A stretch of 64,000 nt of DNA from Actinocorallia herbida. Lineage in GTDB: Bacteria; Actinomycetota; Actinomycetes; Streptosporangiales; Streptosporangiaceae. The notes beneath the pieces were generated by a model. The model had not been told where the DNA came from and ran no database searches. It saw nothing but the letters and a program-made list of their open reading frames with translations. Location: contig NZ_RJKE01000001.1 of assembly GCF_003751225.1 (NCBI RefSeq), positions 3,410,001 through 3,474,000 of the forward strand, written 5' to 3'. Below, in pieces: positions 16,867-25,612 of this stretch (its first letter is position 1; every line of letters starts with the position of its first letter). A program made the translations under genes and the position numbers.

Positions 16867-18315
16867 ATGAACACCCCCCAGCCGTCGGCTCGGTCAGGAG
16901 GCGTGGTTGCCACGCTGGCCCTGGCGGGCACCACGGCCGCGATCATGCAGACGCTGGTCACCCCGCTCATCGCGGAACTGCCGAAGATCCTGCACACCAC
17001 GGCCTCGAACGCCACCTGGGTCATCACGGTCACCCTGCTGGTCGGCGCCGTCTGCGTGCCGGTCACCGGCCGCCTCGGCGACCTGCTCGGCAAGCGCCGC
17101 ATGCTGCTGGCCTGCTCGGTGCCGCTGATCGCGGGCTCGGTGGTGTGCGCGCTGGCGTCGTCGGTGGTGCCGATGATCGTCGGACGTGGCCTCCAGGGCA
17201 TGGGCATGGGGATGGTGCCGCTCGGCATCGCCCTGCTGCGCGACGTCGTCGAGAAGGAGAAGCTCAGCTCGTCCATCGCGCTGGTCAGCGCCTCCATGGG
17301 CATCGGCGGCGGGCTCGGACTGCCGATCGCCGCGGCGGTCGCCGAGTACGCCAACTGGCGGGTGCTGTTCTGGGCGTCCGCGGTCCTGGCCCTCGGCATC
17401 GCGGTGCTGATCTTCCTGACGATCCCGAACGTCCCGGCCGCGGCCAAGGGCGAGCGGTTCGACGCGCCCGGCGCGATCGCCCTCGGCGTCGGCCTGGTGT
17501 CCCTGCTGCTCGCGGTCTCCAAGGGCGCCGACTGGGGCTGGTCCTCGGCCGTCACGCTCGCCCTGTTCGCCACCGCCCTCGTGGTGCTGCTCGGCTGGGG
17601 CTGGTGGGAGATCCGCACCCGGCAGCCGCTCGTCGACCTGCGCACCACGGCCCGCCCGCGGGTCCTGCTGACCAACCTCGCCTCGATCTTCGTCGGCTTC
17701 GGCATGTACGCCTCGATGCTGATCGTGCCGCAGCTGCTCCAGTTCCCGAAGGAGACCGGTTACGGCCTCGGCCAGTCCATGCTGGCGGCGGGCCTGTGGA
17801 TGGCGCCCGGCGGCATCATGATGATGCTGGTGTCCCCGTTCGGCGGCAAGCTCACCAACCGGCGCGGTCCGAAGTTCACCCTGCTCAGCGGCATCCTCGT
17901 GCTCGCCGCGGGCTACGGCGCGTCCCTCGCGCTGATGGGCCACGCCTGGGGCCTCATGATCGCGATCATGATCATCAACAGCGGTGTCGGCCTGGCCTAC
18001 GGCGCGATGCCCGCGCTCATCATGAGCTCGGTCCCGCTCTCGGAGACCGCGTCCGCCAACGCCTTCAACACCCTCATGCGGTCTCTCGGCACCTCGGTGG
18101 GCTCCGCCGCCATCGGCGTCGTCCTCTCCCAGATGACGATCAGCCTCGGCGGCTACAGCCTCACCTCCGAGGAGGGCTTCCGGGTCGGCCTCATGGTCGG
18201 CGCCGGCGTCGCCCTCGTCGCCGCGGCCATCACGGTCGCGATTCCGGCGGCCCGCCGCACCCCGGCTCCCGACGCCCGGCCGGTGGCACCGGCCCCGGTT
18301 CCCGTCGACGCCTGA
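16867..18315 (+). CDS. DHA2-family MFS exporter (14 helices)
   Basis: A 482-aa major facilitator of the EmrB/QacA drug:proton antiporter type. Motif A variant GRLGDLLGKRRML follows helix 2, and motif C-like GMGMVPLGIALLRD and GIGGGLGLPIAAAVAEYANWRVLFW follow as in DHA2 proteins. I chose ATG 16867; the upstream extension to 16672 has no protein character and includes the repeat region. It probably exports a toxic compound or metabolite. It stands alone; a hairpin follows its stop. Confidence 0.87.
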   Translation: MNTPQPSARSGGVVATLALAGTTAAIMQTLVTPLIAELPKILHTTASNATWVITVTLLVGAVCVPVTGRLGDLLGKRRMLLACSVPLIAGSVVCALASSVVPMIVGRGLQGMGMGMVPLGIALLRDVVEKEKLSSSIALVSASMGIGGGLGLPIAAAVAEYANWRVLFWASAVLALGIAVLIFLTIPNVPAAAKGERFDAPGAIALGVGLVSLLLAVSKGADWGWSSAVTLALFATALVVLLGWGWWEIRTRQPLVDLRTTARPRVLLTNLASIFVGFGMYASMLIVPQLLQFPKETGYGLGQSMLAAGLWMAPGGIMMMLVSPFGGKLTNRRGPKFTLLSGILVLAAGYGASLALMGHAWGLMIAIMIINSGVGLAYGAMPALIMSSVPLSETASANAFNTLMRSLGTSVGSAAIGVVLSQMTISLGGYSLTSEEGFRVGLMVGAGVALVAAAITVAIPAARRTPAPDARPVAPAPVPVDA

Positions 18316-18334
18316 CCACCGCGCCCGCGGCCCC

Positions 18335-18368
18335 GGCCGGATCCCTCCATCCGCGGGGGGCTCCGGCC
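18335..18368 (+). terminator. hairpin after the MFS pump
   Basis: GGCCGGA (18335-18341) pairs with TCCGGCC (18362-18368) across a 20-nt loop. It begins 19 nt after the stop codon and lies between convergent genes, so it may serve both. There is no T-tract, as is usual in actinomycetes. Confidence 0.45.
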
Positions 18369-18422
18369 TTCCGCGTTCGAGGGGTCAGGAAACGGCGCCC
18401 CGTGGACGGCCGGGACATCCGG

Positions 18423-19169
18423 TCAGCGCCGCCAGTTGGCGTGCAGGTGGGCGACGAGCCACGCGGTGGCGGCTTCGACGTCGAGGTCGGCGTGGTCGAA
18501 GGTGTAGGGGCCGTAGATGCCGGTGGTGAGATCGAGCGAGTCGGCGCGGGCGAGGAAGACGATCTCCAGCCGGTCGTCGTGCCGCCGGTTGTAGGAGGCG
18601 GGGAAGTGGGCCTCGATCTCCTGCCGATAGGGGAGGGTCTGCGCGGTGCCTCCCCTGAGGCGTCCGTGCTTGACCTCGGCGTCGCCGAGCCGGAACCCCA
18701 GGTCCGTCAGCGCCTGGAGGAACGCGTCCTGGGCGGGCAGCGCGTGCACGGCGATCTCGTCGAAGTCCCCCCGGTCGATCGCCGCGTCGATCTTCATCGT
18801 GGTGCGGAGGGCGGCCCGCGCCCCGCGCAGCCGCCGCCCTCCGACATGCGTCAGCGGCATCTCCCATGGCAGTACGCAATCCACCTCCCGCACGACCGTC
18901 TCCCCGGGGGACAGCGTGAACGTGGGAAGAGAGAACGCCGACACCACCCCCGGCTGCCGCCAGGCGAGTTCGGTCCCGCCCTCCTCCAGCCCCTCCACCC
19001 GGGTCACCAGCTCCATCGCCAGCCCCTCGACCCGCACCGCCGCTCCGCCGCCCTGAACCGTCACCGTCGCGGTGAGCCGCTCACCCGGCCGCCCCACCAC
19101 CCGGTCCAGCACGGTCTCGACCTGCGGAGCCCGCGCCCCCAACGTCCCGAAAAACGTCCGAAGCCCCAC
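18423..19169 (-). CDS. Spo0M-like sporulation-control protein
   Basis: A 248-aa member of the Spo0M family (arrestin-like beta-sandwich), known in Bacillus as a modulator of sporulation and present in many actinomycetes. The N-terminal PQVETVLDRVVGRPGERLTATVTVQGG is the family signature. LSPGETVVREVDCVLPWEMPLTHVGGRRL and the C-terminal domain with HALPAQDAFLQALTDLGFRLGDAEVKHG follow. It starts with GTG. It is a cytoplasmic single gene. The IS3 insertion begins 70 nt upstream of its start and could disturb its promoter; a TAGGGT box at 19204-19209 on the minus strand remains on the gene's side of the insertion. Confidence 0.83.
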   Translation of the reverse strand: MGLRTFFGTLGARAPQVETVLDRVVGRPGERLTATVTVQGGGAAVRVEGLAMELVTRVEGLEEGGTELAWRQPGVVSAFSLPTFTLSPGETVVREVDCVLPWEMPLTHVGGRRLRGARAALRTTMKIDAAIDRGDFDEIAVHALPAQDAFLQALTDLGFRLGDAEVKHGRLRGGTAQTLPYRQEIEAHFPASYNRRHDDRLEIVFLARADSLDLTTGIYGPYTFDHADLDVEAATAWLVAHLHANWRR

Positions 19170-19239
19170 CGAGCACCCCCGTCGCCGCCGAACTCCCGCG
19201 CCACCCTAGACGCCTCACCATCCCGCCCGCATGAGGCAG

Positions 19240-19265
19240 TGAGCCGCCCCGAAGGTTCCGGACAG
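19240..19265 (+). repeat. left inverted repeat of the IS3 element
   Basis: It reads TGAnnnGCCCCGnnGnTTCCGGACAG; about 20 of 26 positions match the right end. It starts with TG as expected for the family. Confidence 0.85.
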
Positions 19266-19305
19266 TGGCCCCACTAGAATGGGGTAGTCCGGAAAGGTAA
19301 GTGAT

Positions 19306-19596
19306 TTGGCTCGTTCGAAGAGGAATTACTCTCCTGAATATCGGCAGGAAGCCGCCAGGTTGGTGGTGGATTCTTCCCGTCCGATCGCACAGGTCGCGAA
19401 GGAGCTCGGCATCAATGCCGGGACTCTGGCGAATTGGGTGAGTGCGTACCGGCGTGAGCATGCCGGGGAAGAGGCTCCTTTGACGCTCGATGAGCGGGTG
19501 CGCCTGAAGGAGCAGGAACGCGAGATCCAGGAACTCAAGATGGAGCTCGAGTTCGTAAAAAAAGCGGCGTTGTACTTCGCTCGGGAGCAGCGGTGA
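19306..19596 (+). CDS. IS3-family transposase OrfA
   Basis: A 96-aa DNA-binding subunit. The helix-turn-helix (YSPEYRQEAARLVVDSS... GINAGTLANWVSAYR, residues 8-47) is followed by a leucine-zipper-like coiled coil (about 62-86). The TTG start is behind a GGAAAGGTAAG ribosome site. A run of seven A at 19557-19563 in the last third is a slippery site: -1 slippage leads into orfB with no stop between, giving the OrfAB transposase. The orfA stop overlaps the orfB GTG. Confidence 0.92.
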   Translation: MARSKRNYSPEYRQEAARLVVDSSRPIAQVAKELGINAGTLANWVSAYRREHAGEEAPLTLDERVRLKEQEREIQELKMELEFVKKAALYFAREQR

Positions 19597-20504
19597 CCTC
19601 GAAGTACGAGTTCATCGACGCGGAGTACGCCAACCCTTCGGTCGTCATCGGCGATAGATCGCCGGCAATCGTTCAGATGTGCGCATGGCTGGGTGTCTCG
19701 CGCTCGGGATTCTACGAATGGAGAAGCCGGCCGGAGTCGGCGACCGCGCGGCGCCGCGATGAGCTGAAGGCGTGGGTGAGGCACTTCTTCGACGTTTCCG
19801 ATGGGACGTACGGGTATCGGCGGATCCACACCGATCTGGTGGAACAGGGCGTGCCCGCCGGGCCGGAGCTCGTCCGCTCGGTCATGCGGGAGCTGGGGCT
19901 GGAGCCCTGCCAGCCCAGGCCATGGCGCGTCGGGCTGACCGAGCAGGACGGCCAGGCCCACCACGTGCCCGACCTCGTGCAGCGCGACTTCACCGCGTCC
20001 GCCCCCGGCGAAAAACTCGTCGGCGACATCACCTACGTCGAAACATGGGAGGGCTGGATCTATCTGGCGACGGTGATCGACTGCTATTCCAGAGCCGTCA
20101 TCGGCTGGGCGATCGGCGAGGACTACAAGACCCCGCTGATCGAGAAGGCGATCGGCATGGCGGCCCGAAACCACCGGCTGGCCGAAAGCGCGATATTTCA
20201 CAGCGACCGCGGAAGCAATTACATGTCCAGGCAGTTCGCCGAGACCCTGCGGCGCCTCCGGCTACGGCAATCGACCGGGCGGACCGGAGTCTGCTGGGAT
20301 AACGCACTCGCGGAATCCTTCTTCGCCGCACTGAAGAACGAGCGCGTCCATCGGACGGAATATCCCACTCGAGAACACGCACGCCGGGACATCATCAAAT
20401 ACATCGAGCTCTGGTATAATCCCCGGCGACGGCATTCAGCACTCGGCAACAAGAGCCCGGCCCAGGTTCACACTGAGTACCTGAACTCCCAGCTCTCAGC
20501 GTGA
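19593..20504 (+). CDS. IS3-family transposase OrfB (DDE integrase domain)
   Basis: A 303-aa catalytic part. The HTH_21-like segment DGTYGYRRIHTDL lies near residue 70. The DDE triad is complete: Asp in VGDITYVETWEGW, Asp in FHSDRGSNY, Glu in DNALAESFFAALKNE 35 residues later. The C-terminal WYNPRRRHSALG is typical. It is most likely expressed as an OrfA-OrfB fusion by frameshifting. No lesion was seen. Confidence 0.93.
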   Translation: MTSKYEFIDAEYANPSVVIGDRSPAIVQMCAWLGVSRSGFYEWRSRPESATARRRDELKAWVRHFFDVSDGTYGYRRIHTDLVEQGVPAGPELVRSVMRELGLEPCQPRPWRVGLTEQDGQAHHVPDLVQRDFTASAPGEKLVGDITYVETWEGWIYLATVIDCYSRAVIGWAIGEDYKTPLIEKAIGMAARNHRLAESAIFHSDRGSNYMSRQFAETLRRLRLRQSTGRTGVCWDNALAESFFAALKNERVHRTEYPTREHARRDIIKYIELWYNPRRRHSALGNKSPAQVHTEYLNSQLSA

Positions 20505-20521
20505 ATTGACCGCAAATAGAG

Positions 20522-20547
20522 CTGTCCGGAATCAGCGGGGCACATCA
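20522..20547 (-). repeat. right inverted repeat of the IS3 element
   Basis: Read from 20547 inward it begins TGATGTGCCCCG and contains TTCCGGACAG in register with the left end. The flanking CAG matches the base triplet before the left end. Confidence 0.85.
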
Positions 20548-20563
20548 CAGATGTCCCGCCTTT

Positions 20564-20589
20564 CCCGGCCGGAGAGCGCTCCGGCCGGG
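20564..20589. terminator. strong hairpin between the IS and the ATP-grasp remnant
   Basis: CCCGGCCGGA (20564-20573) pairs perfectly with TCCGGCCGGG (20580-20589) over a GAGCGC loop. It lies 50 nt beyond the end of the ATP-grasp remnant on the minus strand, so it could be the original terminator of that operon. Confidence 0.55.
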
Positions 20590-20638
20590 GGACGTCGTCA
20601 TCGGGCGGTGAGGGTCTGGGTGAACCAGCGGACGGTGG

Positions 20639-21317
20639 TCAGGTTCTCGGTGGGGGCGGGGGCGGGGTCCGGCCTAGGGTGAAGAGGAGGAGGTCCTGGA
20701 GGTAGGTGGGGGCGGCGACCAGGGAGATGGGGAGTCCGCCGGACAGGCGGGGATTGACTTCGACGACGTGGGCGGGGGTTTCGGGGTCGGGGGAGAGGAA
20801 GCCCTGGACGTTGCAGGCCGTCGTCAAGGAGAGGGACTTGCCCAAGGTCGCGGGAGCCGCGGCCGAAGCGCGGCTTGAGCACCCAGGGGCCGGGCACGCC
20901 CGCGGCGGAGCCGTCACCGGTGACGGGCGCGGGCACGGCGAACGCGTCGAGGCGGGCGGCGAAGGCGAGCTTGTCGAGGCAGGTCGCGACGGTCTCGCGC
21001 GCGGGGAACCAGGCCGCCGTGCCCTGCGCGGCGAACGCCTCCTCCAGGCCCGCGACGGCCAGCAGTTCCTCGGCCACGGTGACGAGCACCGCGTCGCAGC
21101 CGCGCGCCGCCTCGAGCAGCCGCCCGGGGAGGTCAGGGTCGTCGGCGGACGGCAGCACGACCGACGGGTGGCCCTGGTGCAGCCCGGCCGCCAGCGGGTC
21201 GCGGTCGGCGGCGACGGGAAGGCAGCCCAGCCGGGTCAGTTCGGCGAGCACCGCGATCCCGGCCGGCCCTCCGCAGCCGGTGACCAGGACCCGCAGGCCG
21301 GAAAGGGGGGAGGTCAT
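20639..21317 (-). pseudogene. ATP-grasp enzyme remnant with internal deletion and frameshift
   Basis: The first 130 or so codons from ATG 21317 encode the N-terminal part of an ATP-grasp ligase: LRVLVTGCGGPAGIAVLAEL (Rossmann-like pre-domain), then WVLKPRFGRGSRDL, the start of the ATP-binding domain. The reading frame then changes near 20840, and another frame continues TTACNVQGFLS... HVVEVNPRLSGGLPISLVAA and ends at 20639. The second frame is the C-terminal, Mg-binding part of the same fold. Roughly 80 residues normally found between these motifs are missing, so deletion rather than a single-base error is the cause. The start overlaps the exosortase stop (ATGA), so both once formed one operon. 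The product class is known (carboxylate-amine ligation using ATP), the substrate is not. Confidence 0.75.
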
Positions 21318-21643
21318 CGGCGGGCCTTTCTGCCGGGAAGCCGGGTGGCGATGAGGAAGACGACGGTGGTGAACAGCAGAACGTAGGAGAAGACGGTCCC
21401 CACCCAGTCGTGGAAGGCGACCATGGTCGGAACGCCGGCGGCGCCGCCCACCCGGATCACCGCGACCAGCCGCGGGAGGTTGCCCGCGGCCATCAGCGTC
21501 AGCGCGGCGAGCGCGCCGCCGATCCGCCGGCGCAGCGTCCCGCCGAGCAGGAACAGCGAGACGCAGACCGCGGCGGCGCCCATGGGCAGGACCGAGCACG
21601 ACGGCGTCACCTGGATGAAGAACGCCTGGTAGCCACAGGCCAC
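21314..21643 (-). pseudogene. exosortase/archaeosortase family protein, N-terminally truncated
   Basis: A 109-aa membrane fragment that keeps all three catalytic residues of the exosortase family in order: Cys in TPSCSVLP (about residue 15), Arg in GNLPRLVAVI (about 58) and His in AFHDWVG (about 78). Three or more hydrophobic helices surround them. Exosortases are transpeptidase-like membrane proteases that process C-terminal sorting signals (PEP-CTERM type). Full proteins carry additional helices before the Cys. Upstream of the GTG at 21643 the frame gives no hydrophobic helix, so the 5' part seems lost. No sorting-signal protein is visible in the window. It may be a short but functional variant, but linkage to the broken ATP-grasp gene favours decay. 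Confidence 0.7.
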
Positions 21644-21787
21644 CGCCCTGCGGGGCCGGGTGCTCGGATCGCCGCCACCGTTTATCGGTTGACCGAAAAG
21701 CGACGACGTCGCAGAGCATGGGGGACCTTTGCGCAGCGCCTTCGCCGGTCACGACGAATGACCAGCGGGGACCCTCGACGGGTGTAG

Positions 21788-23926
<2,139 letters not shown>

Positions 23927-23971
23927 CCCGTTCCCCCCGGTCGGGGGTACATCCCGTTGGGGAGAGAACGC

Positions 23972-24136
23972 ATGGGCGCCCGGCTCGTCCTGTCCGACCC
24001 GGACGGCGCGTTCATCGCCCGGTATGACGGCCCGGCCTGCGCCGACGACGCCCTGACCCCGAACCCGGACGGCACCGTCCGCATGGAGCGGGCCGCGGAG
24101 CACCCTGGGCCAGGCACGGCGTCCCCGGCTCCCTGA
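23972..24136 (+). CDS. small hypothetical protein, 54 aa
   Basis: This short frame starts ATG GGC GCC and has a GGGGAGAG ribosome site 6 nt upstream. It begins 45 nt after the ligase stop. The product (MGARLVLSDPDGAFIARYDG..., polar tail) has no recognised domain and no membrane segment. It could be cotranscribed with the ligase. Existence is supported only by the ribosome site and a codon pattern with G/C in third positions. Confidence 0.4.
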   Translation: MGARLVLSDPDGAFIARYDGPACADDALTPNPDGTVRMERAAEHPGPGTASPAP

Positions 24137-24393
24137 CGGGCCGGGTGCGAGCTCTGCCCGGGTTCCGGGCCGCGCCGCGGTTTCGCTCGGGCGGGCCACG
24201 GGGCGCACGCGGCGCATGCCGGCACGGCCAGGCCGAGGGCGCAGCCGGGCCCGTCCGCCGCCGGCGCGCGTGGCCGTTCCCCGGCAGGGGTCGTGGTGGT
24301 GTCGCCCGTACCTGACGGGCGCGGGCAGGTCGTACCTGTCGAACGGTTGTGGCGGCGCCGGGAAATGCTCGGTGCGGTGGTGCGGGCGCGCGC

Positions 24394-24399
24394 TAGCGT
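24394..24399 (+). promoter_or_regulatory. -10 box for a leaderless transcript
   Basis: TAGCGT ends exactly 6 nt before the ATG of the 24406 gene. There is no ribosome site (GGGGG only). This is the classical layout of a leaderless actinobacterial mRNA, in which transcription starts at the A of ATG. Confidence 0.5.
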
Positions 24400-24405
24400 G
24401 GGGGG

Positions 24406-24786
24406 ATGTGCACTTACGCGGAGCACGTCTACAAGCTGCACTACGTGTGCGTCGACTGCCGGTGGAGCTGCAAGCGGTCGTGGAGCGCGGAAGGCGAGCT
24501 GTGCACGCGCTGCCGCAGGCCCATGGCCTGCGCCGGGCACGACTTCGCCGCGCCCCGCAAGGGCGACGACCGCCGCTGGTCCGCGGTCGCCGCGGTGCTC
24601 GCCGCGGGCCTGCGCTACGAGGGCTTCGAGCCCTGCGGCTGCGGCCGCGAGCCGAAGTACCGCCCCCGCACCGGCGCCGATGTCCGAGCCCGCCGCCGCA
24701 TCATGGCCCGCACGGCCCTCCCCGAGCACGCTGCCCTCGCCCTGCGCGACCCGTCCGACGCACTCCCCGCCCCACCCGACGCCTGA
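24406..24786 (+). CDS. conserved small protein with two CxxC pairs
   Basis: A 126-aa hypothetical protein. CVDC (residues 15-18) and CTRC (33-36) form a likely zinc ribbon; CGCG near residue 77 may add ligands. The rest is Arg/Ala-rich with a Pro-rich tail. It seems to start without a leader, 6 nt after a TAGCGT box. A hairpin follows 20 nt after its stop. The function is not known to me; nucleic-acid or protein binding through the zinc ribbon is a guess. Confidence 0.65.
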   Translation: MCTYAEHVYKLHYVCVDCRWSCKRSWSAEGELCTRCRRPMACAGHDFAAPRKGDDRRWSAVAAVLAAGLRYEGFEPCGCGREPKYRPRTGADVRARRRIMARTALPEHAALALRDPSDALPAPPDA

Positions 24787-24808
24787 CCTCGCCCACGGCG
24801 CCGGCGCA

Positions 24809-24826
24809 CCCCTGCCGAGGCAGGGG
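24809..24826 (+). terminator. hairpin after the zinc-ribbon gene
   Basis: CCCCTGCC (24809-24816) and GGCAGGGG (24819-24826) pair around GA, 23 nt after the stop codon. The motif recurs in the larger repeat at 24843-24891. Confidence 0.5.
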
Positions 24827-24842
24827 CCCCGGGCCCCGTTCT

Positions 24843-24891
24843 GCCCCTGCCTACCGTGGGCGGGTGCGCGCCACACCCGGTAGGCAGGGGC
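24843..24891. repeat. 14-bp inverted repeat with 21-nt loop
   Basis: GCCCCTGCCTACCG (24843-24856) and CGGTAGGCAGGGGC (24878-24891) are perfect complements. They share the CCCCTGCC core with the hairpin 17 nt upstream. This could be a second terminator, an operator, or the remnant of a small repeat family. Confidence 0.55.
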
Positions 24892-25160
24892 CGCACCACC
24901 GCGACCCGCGGGCGAGTACGGCAACGCCTGCCGAGCGGGGTACCGCGGCCTCTCGACCCGGTTCCGTGCGGCGGGCCGCGAGCGCTGAGGCCGAGGCCCC
25001 GGCCTCGCGTGCATTCCACGTGTTCTCCTTCTCCGATCGGGTCGACCTCTGACCGCTCCCGTGGGCGCGGTCGGGTCGCCCGTGTCGATCTTCGGTTGGG
25101 TCATGGTGCTGCGGGTGCCGTTCGGTGGGCTCGGTCTTCGGGTGGGTCGTCGGCTGATCC

Positions 25161-25192
25161 GGGGCTGTGGGGCTGGGCTGGGCTGGGTTGGG
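25161..25192 (+). promoter_or_regulatory. possible G-quadruplex in the glmS leader region
   Basis: Six G-runs of 3-4 bases with 2-4-nt loops follow each other on the coding strand: GGGG-N4-GGGG, then GGG four times. They lie about 150 nt before the small gene ahead of glmS. The pattern fits the standard quadruplex rule, but a role is only inferred. Confidence 0.4.
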
Positions 25193-25338
25193 TGAGGTGC
25201 GGGCGGGCCGTGCGGTGGAGAGGGCTCGAGCGGGCGTGTGTGCGCGAGAGATGGCGGTGGAGGGGCGCGGGTGGCGAATTTCTGCCCGGGATCGGGCAGG
25301 GAGCGGGGTTCTCGCGGGAGGTGGGGGAGGATCGCGGG

Positions 25339-25599
25339 GTGGCGCATGAGGATCTGATCGCTCATCTCCGTCGGACGAGCGGGCTCGGGGAGGGGGAGGC
25401 GGCCCGGGTCGTGGACGAGGTGCTGTTCTACTTCGGGGAGCCGGTGGAGGAGTTCGTCCGGCGGCGGCATGTGGAGCTGCGCGAGCAGGGGCTGCGGAAC
25501 GAGCAGATCTTCGAGCTGGTGGCGGCGGAGCTGCCGGTGCGCCTGGTACTTCCGCCGGAGCTGTCGCTGCGGCAGATCCGGCGGATCGTCTACGGGTGA
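25339..25599 (+). CDS. small conserved protein preceding glmS, 86 aa
   Basis: GTG start behind GGGGGAGG; it ends 13 nt before the glmS start, so the two are one transcript. The product is an all-helical soluble protein rich in Glu and Arg. FYFGEPVEEFVRRRHVELREQGLRNEQIFELVAAEL is its core, resembling a small helix-turn-helix-like or regulatory fold, and it ends LSLRQIRRIVYG. It matches no family I can name. The tight linkage suggests a function tied to GlmS or amino-sugar metabolism. Confidence 0.6.
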   Translation: MAHEDLIAHLRRTSGLGEGEAARVVDEVLFYFGEPVEEFVRRRHVELREQGLRNEQIFELVAAELPVRLVLPPELSLRQIRRIVYG

Positions 25600-25612
25600 G
25601 AGGGGCGGGCGC

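Larger units (their letters stand above)
19240..20547 (+). mobile_element. complete IS3-family insertion sequence, 1,308 bp
   Basis: The ends are imperfect inverted repeats beginning TGA (left 19240-19265; right 20547-20522 read inward). They share TGA, GCCCCG and the 10-mer TTCCGGACAG in the same register. A 3-bp target duplication CAG flanks both sides (19237-19239 and 20548-20550). Inside are orfA and orfB with a -1 frameshift signal. Both frames are intact and the target duplication is exact, so the insertion looks recent and possibly still active. Confidence 0.9.
24787..25338. other. 552-bp gap without a gene: hairpins and a G-run array
   Basis: No frame here looks like protein. The left part holds two related inverted repeats (24809-24826 and 24843-24891). 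The right part, from about 25070, is strongly G-rich on the plus strand and includes six G-runs at 25161-25192. The gap precedes the small gene at 25339 and glmS, so it should contain their promoter and leader. Confidence 0.5.

Noticed and set aside
25052-25338. A glmS ribozyme or riboswitch upstream of glmS.
   Set aside because: The small gene ends 13 nt before glmS, leaving no room directly upstream, and no ribozyme core was recognised further up. Only a G-run array is noted.
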